A stretch of DNA of 9,175 bases, taken from contig DMKZ01000119.1 of assembly GCA_003454065.1 (NCBI GenBank), forward strand, positions 1 through 9,175, written 5' to 3'. Shown here piece by piece: positions 1-6,680 of this stretch. Source of the DNA: Spirochaetaceae bacterium. GTDB taxonomy: Bacteria > Spirochaetota > Spirochaetia > Sphaerochaetales > Sphaerochaetaceae. The number at the start of each line of letters is the position of its first letter. Within the stretch, counting starts at the first letter, position 1. The notes beneath the pieces were generated by a model. The model was not told the origin of the DNA and did not search any database. It saw only the letters and a list, made by a program, of their open reading frames with translations. A program made the translations under genes and the position numbers.

Positions 1-1
1 T

Positions 2-445
2 ACGCTGACGGATAATAAGAACCGCACGGCCGCTGATGTCAGATCCACGCTTACCAAGCTTGGCGGAAGCCTCGGCGCTACGGGAAGCGTTTCGTATATG
101 TTCGAGACCAAAGGGGTGATAAGCTTCGACGGCGACAAGTACGAAGAGGATAAGATTTTCGAAGCGGCGCTGGAGCTTGGCGCGGAAGACGTGGTGAATG
201 AAGACGGGACCATAATCGTCTATACTTCCCCTGCCGATTTCGCTCAAGTAATGGAAGGCTTGGGGGATTTGGGGTTCGAGACTCTTGGCGGAGGCATAGA
301 GAGGGTTCCGAATCAGAAGACCGCTCTTGAAGAGGAAAAGGCAAGGAAGGTTTTGAATATCATAGACAAGCTGGAAGAGCTCGATGATGTTCAGAACGTC
401 TATTCGAATCTTGATTTGTCAGGACTCGATTTGGATGAAGAGTAA
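2..445 (+). CDS. yebC: YebC/PmpR (TACO1) family protein, 3' part
   Basis: The first 147 codons in the window read in frame from base 2 and are the C-terminal part of a YebC/TACO1 protein; the N-terminal ~100 residues lie upstream of the window. Visible family features are the segment TAADVRSTLTKLGGSLG, then GSVSYMFETKGVISF, then GAEDVVNEDGTIIVYTSP and IERVPNQKTAL, which are the conserved domain 2/3 elements, followed by an acidic tail. An internal ATG at 98 is not the start, because homology continues upstream of it. YebC proteins were long annotated as transcriptional regulators; more recent work places the family on the ribosome, helping translation of proline-rich stretches. It acts in the cytoplasm. 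The TAA stop abuts the TTG start of ruvC with no spacer, so the two are almost certainly co-transcribed and perhaps translationally coupled. Confidence 0.93.
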   Translation, partial: TLTDNKNRTAADVRSTLTKLGGSLGATGSVSYMFETKGVISFDGDKYEEDKIFEAALELGAEDVVNEDGTIIVYTSPADFAQVMEGLGDLGFETLGGGIERVPNQKTALEEEKARKVLNIIDKLEELDDVQNVYSNLDLSGLDLDEE

Positions 446-943
446 TTGAGAGTGCTTTCAATCGATCCGGGTTTGGCGAATACGGGCTGGAGCATCGTCC
501 AGCCCGTTTCCGCTGACAAATACGAAGCGATCGATTTCGGTACGATTTCGACAGGAAAGAGCATGAGCATATCCGAGAGGCTGACTATTATTTCCGATAG
601 CCTGCTTGAAATCGCCGGAAGGTTCGGCATATCGCATGCCGCCGCAGAAGATATCTTTTTCACGAACAACATCACTTCCGGAATCGCTGTGGCGAAAGTC
701 ATAGGGTCGTTCAGCTATGCGCTTTCGAAAAGCAACATCAGTTTGAATCTTTTCACGCCGACCGAAATCAAGCTTTGCGTGGCGGGCGGCGGAAAGGCGG
801 ACAAAAAAGCGATGAAGCTCATGGTGAGGCGTCAGGTCGTCTATGCGCGAGAACCTAAAAACGACCACGAGGTCGATTCGATGGCATGCGCGATCACTTT
901 CTTCGTCACTCTCAAAAACGAAATGCTTCTCGGTCGAGTTTGA
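446..943 (+). CDS. ruvC: Holliday junction resolvase RuvC
   Basis: RuvC is the dimeric endonuclease that cuts Holliday junctions symmetrically, working with the RuvAB branch-migration motor in recombinational repair. The 165-residue product has the usual length. The RNase H-like fold motifs are in order: MRVLSIDPGLANTGW with metal ligand Asp7, AAEDIFFTNN with Glu68, the FTPTEIKLCVAGGGKADK segment, and NDHEVDSMACAITFF with His141 and Asp144. His141 sits where E. coli has Asp138; a His at this position is also known in Thermus thermophilus RuvC, so activity is expected. The TTG start at 446 is chosen because it gives the canonical MRVL(G/S)IDPG N-terminus; a GTG two codons later would trim it. 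The start directly follows the yebC stop, with only a weak GAAGAG upstream, suggesting coupling. ruvA and ruvB are not in the window; gshA follows instead. Confidence 0.95.
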   Translation: MRVLSIDPGLANTGWSIVQPVSADKYEAIDFGTISTGKSMSISERLTIISDSLLEIAGRFGISHAAAEDIFFTNNITSGIAVAKVIGSFSYALSKSNISLNLFTPTEIKLCVAGGGKADKKAMKLMVRRQVVYAREPKNDHEVDSMACAITFFVTLKNEMLLGRV

Positions 944-964
944 TGCGGTTTCAGACAGCAAAGC

Positions 965-2266
965 ATGGAAAAGCATAAGGACGCTTTCGAAAATCCACCG
1001 TTCGAAGACGGAATCCGGCATGATGCGATCCGCGGAGAGGACATTGCAGGCAGATTGGTCAGGCACTTCGAATCCGGAATCAAGCATGGCGTCGGAGCGA
1101 TCGGCATAGAACTCGAGCATTTCATCGTGGATAGGAGAACGTTCCGCCCTGTTTTCTTCGATGATGAGCGCGGTCAGAAAATCATTCTTGAGCGTTTGCT
1201 CGATATCTTGTCGAAAAGGGCCGATGCAAAGCCGTGTTTCGAGGGCGGCAGTCTTATCGGAATCGACGGCGAGCTGTATTCGATAAGCCTCGAACCCGCA
1301 GGACAGCTGGAAATAAGCATCAAGGCTTTCGAGGATCTATACAGCATCGAAAAGGCATACGATGATTTCAGAAGCGCCATCTGCCCGTTGCTTTCGGCTT
1401 TGAATCTGACCATGCTGACGCTCGGCTATGCGCCGAATGGAAAGGCAAGCGAGATGAGACTCATACCGAAAAGAAGATATGAGAGCATGCTATCGCATTT
1501 CAGGAAGACGGGAAAGCTCGGCGAAAACATGATGAAGGGAACCGCTTCGCTCCAAGTGTCCATAGATTATTCTTCCGAAGACGATTTCAGGAATAAGTAT
1601 CGGGTTGGAATGAAGCTGATGCCTTTTCTCAAGCTTCTTGCATTCAATTCTCCTTTTTTCGAAGGAAAGAGGAACGACGACTTTCTGCTCCGAACGAGGA
1701 TTTGGAATGAAACCGATCCTCCGAGATGCTCCTATCCTGAAGGCTCGCTTTCCGATTCGTTTTCGTTTGCCGATTACGCCGAATACGCATGCGGTCAGGA
1801 AATGATATACTATCCTTATGGCAAATTGCCGGAAGAAAAGGTCGTCGTACGCGATTTTTTCAGAGGAAGACGAATCGACGATAGGGATGTGGAATTCGTG
1901 CTTTCGATGGTTTTTCCGGAGATAAGGCTGAAAAAGGTCCTTGAGATAAGGGGTATGGACAGCATTTCCATAGCGATGTCCAAGCCTTTTCTGGCGGTTA
2001 TCAAAGGGATATTCTACGACGAGGCTTCCCTTGCGGATGCGGACGTGAATTTTCGTTTCTGCATGGAGGAGCTGGATGAATTGAATCGAGTCGTCTCCGC
2101 CGAAGGCCTGAAAGGCCGCATTTTCGGTCGTGGCATATCCGATATGATCGGCGATATGCTTTCCATAGGAATGGAGCATCTCGCAGGGAGCGATAGGAAG
2201 ATGATAGAGGATTTTTACAATCGCTTTTACAAAAAAAAAATAAAGATGTATAATATGACGGATTAA
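965..2266 (+). CDS. gshA: Glutamate-cysteine ligase (plant/alphaproteobacterial type)
   Basis: The 433-residue product resembles the GCS2-superfamily glutamate-cysteine ligases of plants, alphaproteobacteria and actinobacterial EgtA, not the E. coli gshA class. The enzyme joins L-Glu and L-Cys with ATP to give gamma-glutamylcysteine, the first step to glutathione. Visible motifs are GIELEHFIVD (residues 47-56, substrate/metal strand), FEGGSLIGI (92-100), SLEPAGQLEISI (108-119), MMKGTASLQVSIDYSS (189-204), FNSPFFEGK (227-235) and RTRIWNETDPPR (243-254). Length is near the family norm, and there is no fused ATP-grasp GshB domain. The ATG at 965 lies 21 nt after ruvC with a poor Shine-Dalgarno; it places the motifs at normal distances, so I keep it. 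The C-terminus is Lys-rich through an A10 tract, and these last codons carry the promoter for the next gene. A related carboxylate-amine ligase with another amino-acid substrate is possible. No gshB is in the window. Confidence 0.85.
   Translation: MEKHKDAFENPPFEDGIRHDAIRGEDIAGRLVRHFESGIKHGVGAIGIELEHFIVDRRTFRPVFFDDERGQKIILERLLDILSKRADAKPCFEGGSLIGIDGELYSISLEPAGQLEISIKAFEDLYSIEKAYDDFRSAICPLLSALNLTMLTLGYAPNGKASEMRLIPKRRYESMLSHFRKTGKLGENMMKGTASLQVSIDYSSEDDFRNKYRVGMKLMPFLKLLAFNSPFFEGKRNDDFLLRTRIWNETDPPRCSYPEGSLSDSFSFADYAEYACGQEMIYYPYGKLPEEKVVVRDFFRGRRIDDRDVEFVLSMVFPEIRLKKVLEIRGMDSISIAMSKPFLAVIKGIFYDEASLADADVNFRFCMEELDELNRVVSAEGLKGRIFGRGISDMIGDMLSIGMEHLAGSDRKMIEDFYNRFYKKKIKMYNMTD
2226..2254 (+). 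promoter_or_regulatory. Sigma-70 promoter inside the gshA 3' end
   Basis: TTTACA at 2226-2231 (5 of 6 matches to the -35 consensus) and a perfect TATAAT at 2249-2254 are separated by exactly 17 nt. The predicted transcription start is near 2261, giving a leader of about 27 nt that contains the GGGAG ribosome binding site of the large outer-membrane protein gene. The spacer is nine A residues followed by TAAAGATG; with the last base of the -35 box the A run is ten long (2231-2240). Because a homopolymer sets the spacer length, slippage could change promoter strength. The call rests on consensus match and position only. Confidence 0.65.
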
Positions 2267-2277
2267 TCAAAACACGC

Positions 2278-2282
2278 GGGAG
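2278..2282 (+). promoter_or_regulatory. Ribosome binding site that decides the start at 2288
   Basis: GGGAG lies 5 nt before the ATG at 2288. An alternative in-frame GTG at 2282 would overlap this Shine-Dalgarno and leave none upstream at a workable distance, so the ATG is preferred. That start also places the Arg-Arg pair directly before the hydrophobic signal sequence. Confidence 0.6.
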
Positions 2283-2287
2283 TGGAT

Positions 2288-5200
2288 ATGAGAAGGAATG
2301 TTTTTTTGTGTGTTGCGTTGCTGCTGGCGTGTCTGGCGGGATTGTCTGCGCAGAGTTTGACGATTAAAAACCCCGGAGATGTCAAGGTATATCATAAAAA
2401 CGGCGATTCGTTCGATAGCCCGACTCGGCCTAATATGTTCGGCGTTATCCCTGATACGACGATGATCGAGGGTGATGCCATTCAGACGAAGCGTCAGTCG
2501 CTCACGTTCAAACTTGACAATTCGACGATAGTTCTCGCGCCTGATTCCCTTATGAGCTTCTATAGGCTTTCTGACAAGCAGAACGTTTTGTACCTTTTGC
2601 GCGGCGAATTGAACATATCCAACGCTTATTCTCGGAATGAGAGCCGCGAATATGTTGTTTTGACGCCTACTTCGAGATTTTCCCTTACGGGAGAGTTTTC
2701 GGCAAGAGTCGTTTCAAGCGATTTTTCAGAAGCCATACATGTCAGCAGGGGAAACGCTTTGGCTTTCAACTACATAACGGAGGAGAATGCCGTGGTCAAG
2801 GAAAGAGGGTATGTCGATTTTCTTGAGGACATAAGCGATAATATTGTCGCGGTTGTCGGCGATTTGGAGAGTTTGCCGGCTCCGGGCATCGCTCCGGCTG
2901 AAGATACAAGCGCGAATCGTCAATACGGCGCTGATGAAGCCGGCAATGATGCCAATTCGGTCAAGGATCCGGCGATAGTTTCCGCATTCGTCACCGAAAC
3001 ATCGAACGGAAAGGTGGTCTCGCAGAAATCCGTTCCCGCCGATGTGCAGATCGTTCAGGCAGAACCGCAGAAGCAAGGCGATGTCAATTTGAACATTCAG
3101 ATTCAGCAGCCTAACACTCCTGCTGCGGATGCCGATTCCGGAAAGACGATAATCAACAGGTACTATAACGATTACTATTACTATTATGACAAAGACGGCA
3201 AGCTGGTCATGTCCAACGAGGTTCCGCCGGGAGCTACTCCGGTCTCGAAGGATTCGGTGCTGCCGTCCAATTTCAATGTCAATGTCGGCAATGGGCCCGC
3301 GCAGCCGACTTCCGTCGCCCCCGATAGCGCGCCGGAAGTTCAATCTTTGCCGGCTTTGGTGAATGATTCGAATAAATCCGAGGTGTTCGTCAAAGCCGAT
3401 TCCGGTGGCGTGGTATCGTTGGGCGGTGCGCGAGTGGAGATTCCTGCCGGAGCGCTTGCCGAGGATGCGGTCGTTTCCATCGAGGCGATTTCAGATGTCA
3501 GCGATTCCGACAAGGCTATTGAGAATACGACGGGGAATGCTCGCGGGTATAGATTCCTTCCGTCCGGAAAATTCAAGAAGAACGTGAGAGTTACGGTTCC
3601 GTACGACAGATCGCTTTCCGCAAACAAGGAGAAGCTTGATGATATGCGGACGTATTTCTATGATGAGGACGCTCAGGAGTGGAAGGCTTTGCAGAGGGTT
3701 GCGATTGATGAGGTGAATTGCACGATTACATCGCTGACCGATCATTTCACCGATATGATAAACGCAATAATAAGGATTCCCGGAGTGGCAGGACCTGCGG
3801 AGAAGTTGTCCGCCGCCGATGAATCGGATTCGAGATTGAAGCTCAACAGCTGGCATATCGGTGTGGATTTGGGGGTGGAATCCGCTTTTGACGGCAGCAA
3901 CGCCGAGGACAAGAAGCCGAGTCCGCTCGGTCTTTTCATCAAGCCATATACGAGGATAGTAAACAGCCGGAAAGGCGTGCTCTTTGATTTGAAGTTGAAT
4001 CTCGAGGTGGATTATGCCTATGATGAGACGAACAACAAATACACATTCAGCTTCCCGCAAATCGATCTCTTTAAGAACAAGACGCTTTCCACAATAGGTT
4101 CGATCACCCAGTTCATAGATGATTTGGTTGTTCCGGGGACATTGTACATTTCAAGGAATTACGATTTGCCGCTTGAGTACAACAACCTGACGCTCAGGAA
4201 GCACAATTCCGATCATAATGTCTATCAGACCTACCATTACGCTTCCAATGACGGCGAACGCGTCTATGACGATCCGATATCGTTCTCGAGGAAGCTCCCC
4301 GGACTTTTGGATGTCAGAATCGGCGAAGGGTTCAGGTTCAGGGCGTTTGCGGATGACCTCGACAGGCTGATGAGATACAGGAAGAACCCTACTGATAGCA
4401 AGCAATATTGGAGAAGAGATGACGATTCTGTCATTTTCGGCGAACTCGTTATGAACATCTCGCCTGTCATATTCGGCGTAGGCGGCATGTATCTCAAGGG
4501 CGGCTGGACTGCAGGCGCTGCTTCGGATCCGATCTTCCTGACCGCCAAGGCCGGAACCGATAAGCTCATCAGCAACATGTTCACAGGGTTCAATGTGGCA
4601 TTGCCGCTTATGACGATGAATTGGACGACCGATTCCAACAGCCCGAACATCAAGTTCTTCAGCGACATAGCCAAAAAGTTCATGATAGGATTCTCCATGA
4701 ATACGAAGGTGGATAACATCATCTTCGATTTCGGAGCGGATTTCTCAAAGGGAATGCTTTTCACAGGGCTTTTGAACAAGCACAAGGTGTTCGACGACAA
4801 CAGTCTCTATACGACCGGAATAGGCGATTTGCTTTCGATTTATCCTTATGTGAACGCTGACTTCGATTTCGGCAATTTCTCATTGCTATTGAATCTCGAT
4901 ATTCCCGTCATGTTCGGAAAGGCCGGAACCGATAACATGTTGTCCACGCTTACGAGCTGGAGCAACAAGAACTTCCTTTATAGGCTGAACGGCGGCGCTG
5001 CCATCAGGTTCAAGCTTGCGGGCACCATGGATTTGAATGTCGAGTATGACATGGAGGATTTGCTTCCGAACAGAGGCGCATACCTTCGCAACGGCACGTC
5101 TTTCAAGGATTACCTGTCCGAAAACAAGTTCTCCTTGCTGAACCTGATTCCGCAATTCTCGTGTGCTCTTAAAGACGGTCCGATTCAAATCAAGATACTT

Positions 5201-6583
5201 GCCCGTCATCAAAGGGTGAATGCGGCGGGGGCTATCAATACCAAATACGCTCCGATCGTTTCATTCACGTCCAGCATTTCGATTGGCAACGATTATCTGT
5301 TCAATAAGACGTATGCGGCCAAGAGGAGCGCATTCAAGGCGTCATCGGAAGAGATGTTCAGGATCGTCTTCAACGTCGATACGAAGTTCGAGAGCTTCAA
5401 ATACGTCGATGGGGAGGAAGGATACACTGCATTTACGATTTCGCCGAGAGTGGGCTTGAAGTATAAGAGCCTTTCCTTGGTTGCGAAATTCGATGTAGAG
5501 AACTTCAATATACCTGTCGTTCTTCGCAATGGCGGAACCATAGGCGCCTATATTGATACGTTCATAGACGAGTTGGATTTGGTGGGCTTCTTCAAGATAG
5601 GCAGGATTTCCGGCATTACGGAGCCGAGAAGGTCCGTCCTCTTCGAGCCGTCTTACGAGCGCAATCTCAGCGCAAGGCTGCGTTTGTTCAAGTTCATGGA
5701 TATCAATATCGCTGATTTCCCGGAATTCATCGATGGGTTGAAATCGAACTCCAAGAAGGCTTATGCCGATATTTCTCTCGGATGGATCGATTACGAGAGC
5801 ATGGCTTTGTATGTCAACTATATAATGCAAATGGCTTGGGGCGGCAGTTTCACCCTCAATAAGACAAACCCGATTTCGTTGAATTTCGCGATTCGCTCCG
5901 ACAATCTGTTTATAGGAATGGATGCGGTGACGACGCTCGGATATGAGAACAAGAAACTAGAGTTCGGACTTAAGGGCGGCGTTTCGAATTGGAACGCCCT
6001 GGCTGATGTCGGGTTCGGATATTCCAAGAAGAATGCATTTGATTTCATCGTCAGACTCGGCGTTCAGAACGGCAGCTTGGTTTACAACCAATACGACCAC
6101 CTTACAAACGTCGATGCCGGAAACTTCACGAACGTATTCAGCCTCACGGATAAGAACGGCGCCGCATTCATGAAGTTCAGCCAGTTCGTCGATGCTACGA
6201 TCAATTTGCACTTGGGCGTCGGGTTCGACCTCAATCTCGGATATAACCTGCCGATGGCGCTGTTCGATTCGGCATCAAAGGGTCTGCTGCGCGACAGGGC
6301 TAGGGCGAAGATATCCTTCTCCTACAACACGATCGATTTGTATGGATTGTTCGAGAAGAGAGGCGTTATTGCCGGAAACAAAGGTTGGGGATTCACCAAT
6401 ATCGACGACGTGGCGTTCAAGCTCGGCGTCAGCTTCAAGTCGGATTATGCCACGTTCGCTCTTGAGGCGATCAGCAGCCATTTCATCTACGGACCGACGG
6501 AGAGCAATGCCGAAGCTCTTCCTGACGCAGCGCAGCGCAGGGCGTTCTCGATCAATCTCGGCGTGAGCTTCGGATTCTATTGA
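2288..6583 (+). CDS. Giant FecR/ZU5-like outer-membrane beta-barrel protein
   Basis: The 1431-residue product has no name I recognise. Residues 1-21 (MRRN then a hydrophobic stretch to GLSA) are a signal peptide, probably cut before Gln22; Cys15 in LLAC could instead be a relaxed spirochaetal lipobox. About residues 28-160 resemble the FecR periplasmic domain (GDVKVY, IEGDAIQTKRQS, LDNSTIVLAPDSLMSFYRL, LLRGELNI). A Pro/Asp/Gln-rich linker follows with a Tyr cluster at 292-300. Residues 364-490 look ZU5-like (GGVVSLGGARVEIPAGAL, NVRVTVPYD, DAQEWKAL, a closing LTDHFTDMI). From about 520 to the end, dozens of alternating hydrophobic/polar strands finish with FSINLGVSFGFY, whose terminal aromatic residue fits a BAM beta-signal. 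I infer an outer-membrane protein with periplasmic N-terminal domains; its function is unknown. It has its own likely promoter inside gshA and ends before a terminator at 6641. Confidence 0.85.
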   Translation: MRRNVFLCVALLLACLAGLSAQSLTIKNPGDVKVYHKNGDSFDSPTRPNMFGVIPDTTMIEGDAIQTKRQSLTFKLDNSTIVLAPDSLMSFYRLSDKQNVLYLLRGELNISNAYSRNESREYVVLTPTSRFSLTGEFSARVVSSDFSEAIHVSRGNALAFNYITEENAVVKERGYVDFLEDISDNIVAVVGDLESLPAPGIAPAEDTSANRQYGADEAGNDANSVKDPAIVSAFVTETSNGKVVSQKSVPADVQIVQAEPQKQGDVNLNIQIQQPNTPAADADSGKTIINRYYNDYYYYYDKDGKLVMSNEVPPGATPVSKDSVLPSNFNVNVGNGPAQPTSVAPDSAPEVQSLPALVNDSNKSEVFVKADSGGVVSLGGARVEIPAGALAEDAVVSIEAISDVSDSDKAIENTTGNARGYRFLPSGKFKKNVRVTVPYDRSLSANKEKLDDMRTYFYDEDAQEWKALQRVAIDEVNCTITSLTDHFTDMINAIIRIPGVAGPAEKLSAADESDSRLKLNSWHIGVDLGVESAFDGSNAEDKKPSPLGLFIKPYTRIVNSRKGVLFDLKLNLEVDYAYDETNNKYTFSFPQIDLFKNKTLSTIGSITQFIDDLVVPGTLYISRNYDLPLEYNNLTLRKHNSDHNVYQTYHYASNDGERVYDDPISFSRKLPGLLDVRIGEGFRFRAFADDLDRLMRYRKNPTDSKQYWRRDDDSVIFGELVMNISPVIFGVGGMYLKGGWTAGAASDPIFLTAKAGTDKLISNMFTGFNVALPLMTMNWTTDSNSPNIKFFSDIAKKFMIGFSMNTKVDNIIFDFGADFSKGMLFTGLLNKHKVFDDNSLYTTGIGDLLSIYPYVNADFDFGNFSLLLNLDIPVMFGKAGTDNMLSTLTSWSNKNFLYRLNGGAAIRFKLAGTMDLNVEYDMEDLLPNRGAYLRNGTSFKDYLSENKFSLLNLIPQFSCALKDGPIQIKILARHQRVNAAGAINTKYAPIVSFTSSISIGNDYLFNKTYAAKRSAFKASSEEMFRIVFNVDTKFESFKYVDGEEGYTAFTISPRVGLKYKSLSLVAKFDVENFNIPVVLRNGGTIGAYIDTFIDELDLVGFFKIGRISGITEPRRSVLFEPSYERNLSARLRLFKFMDINIADFPEFIDGLKSNSKKAYADISLGWIDYESMALYVNYIMQMAWGGSFTLNKTNPISLNFAIRSDNLFIGMDAVTTLGYENKKLEFGLKGGVSNWNALADVGFGYSKKNAFDFIVRLGVQNGSLVYNQYDHLTNVDAGNFTNVFSLTDKNGAAFMKFSQFVDATINLHLGVGFDLNLGYNLPMALFDSASKGLLRDRARAKISFSYNTIDLYGLFEKRGVIAGNKGWGFTNIDDVAFKLGVSFKSDYATFALEAISSHFIYGPTESNAEALPDAAQRRAFSINLGVSFGFY
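2372..2686 (+). other. FecR-like domain coding segment
   Basis: This segment encodes the FecR-type beta-rich module, with the order (G)DVKV, EGDAIQT, SLTFKLDNSTIVLAPDS and LYLLRGELNIS matching the family pattern of a G-x-V strand, a GD-x-I-x-T turn and an L-x-D-x-S-x-I-x-L-x-P-x-S strand pair. In classical FecR this region lies in the periplasm and senses the loaded TonB receptor. Here it is fused in the same chain as a barrel rather than to an anti-sigma helix, so a structural or peptidoglycan/periplasm-contact role is as likely as signalling. Confidence 0.65.
3383..3757 (+). other. ZU5-like domain coding segment
   Basis: The encoded stretch has the ZU5-type signature: a GG-x-V-x-L strand, VEIPAGAL, a VSIEAIS strand, VRVTVPYD, then TYFYDEDAQEWKAL and a closing ITSLTDHFTDM. 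ZU5 domains serve protein interaction in eukaryotic ankyrins and netrin receptors, and related modules occur in large bacterial surface proteins. Placement between the linker and the barrel suggests a periplasmic domain next to the outer membrane. Assignment is by motif memory only. Confidence 0.5.
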
Positions 6584-6588
6584 TGCGT

Positions 6589-6630
6589 CTTCGAATAACA
6601 GGGCTTTAGAATCGCCCGTTAATGGTTTTT
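6589..6630 (+). repeat. Solo arm copy of the 8532-8691 repeat family
   Basis: Starting a few bases after the stop of the barrel gene, TTCGAATAACAGG, TTTAGAATCGCCC and AATGGTTTT match the right arm of the palindrome at 8666-8705 (TTCGAATAGCAGG, TTTAGAAGCGCCC, AATGATTTT) in the same order and spacing, with few substitutions. No inverted partner lies beside this copy, so it appears to be a partial or solo arm. Confidence 0.6.
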
Positions 6631-6640
6631 GTTTTATATG

Positions 6641-6668
6641 CGCGCCTTGAAAGAGGCGCGTTTTTTTT
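6641..6668 (+). terminator. Intrinsic terminator after the barrel gene, 12 nt before parE
   Basis: CGCGCCTT and GAGGCGCG form an 8-bp stem (one T-G wobble) around a GAAA tetraloop, followed at once by eight T residues. It is a textbook rho-independent terminator for the upstream gene. The T tract ends only 2 nt before the parE Shine-Dalgarno GAGGTGG (6671-6677), so there is no room for a parE promoter downstream of it; the hairpin may sit in the parE leader and attenuate it. Confidence 0.85.
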
Positions 6669-6680
6669 AAGAGGTGGATT

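Noticed and set aside
866..880. RuvC has His141 where E. coli RuvC has a catalytic Asp, hinting at an inactive enzyme.
   Set aside because: A His at this metal-ligand position is known from Thermus thermophilus RuvC, and the other three acidic residues are present, so it is an ordinary active variant.
458..1120. Long minus-strand open frame of about 220 codons across ruvC and gshA.
   Set aside because: It is antisense to two well-supported genes, has no recognisable motifs and arises from codon bias of the plus-strand genes.
2282..2284. GTG at 2282 as the start of the barrel gene.
   Set aside because: It overlaps the GGGAG ribosome binding site that sits 5 nt before the ATG at 2288, and the extra two residues add nothing to the signal peptide.
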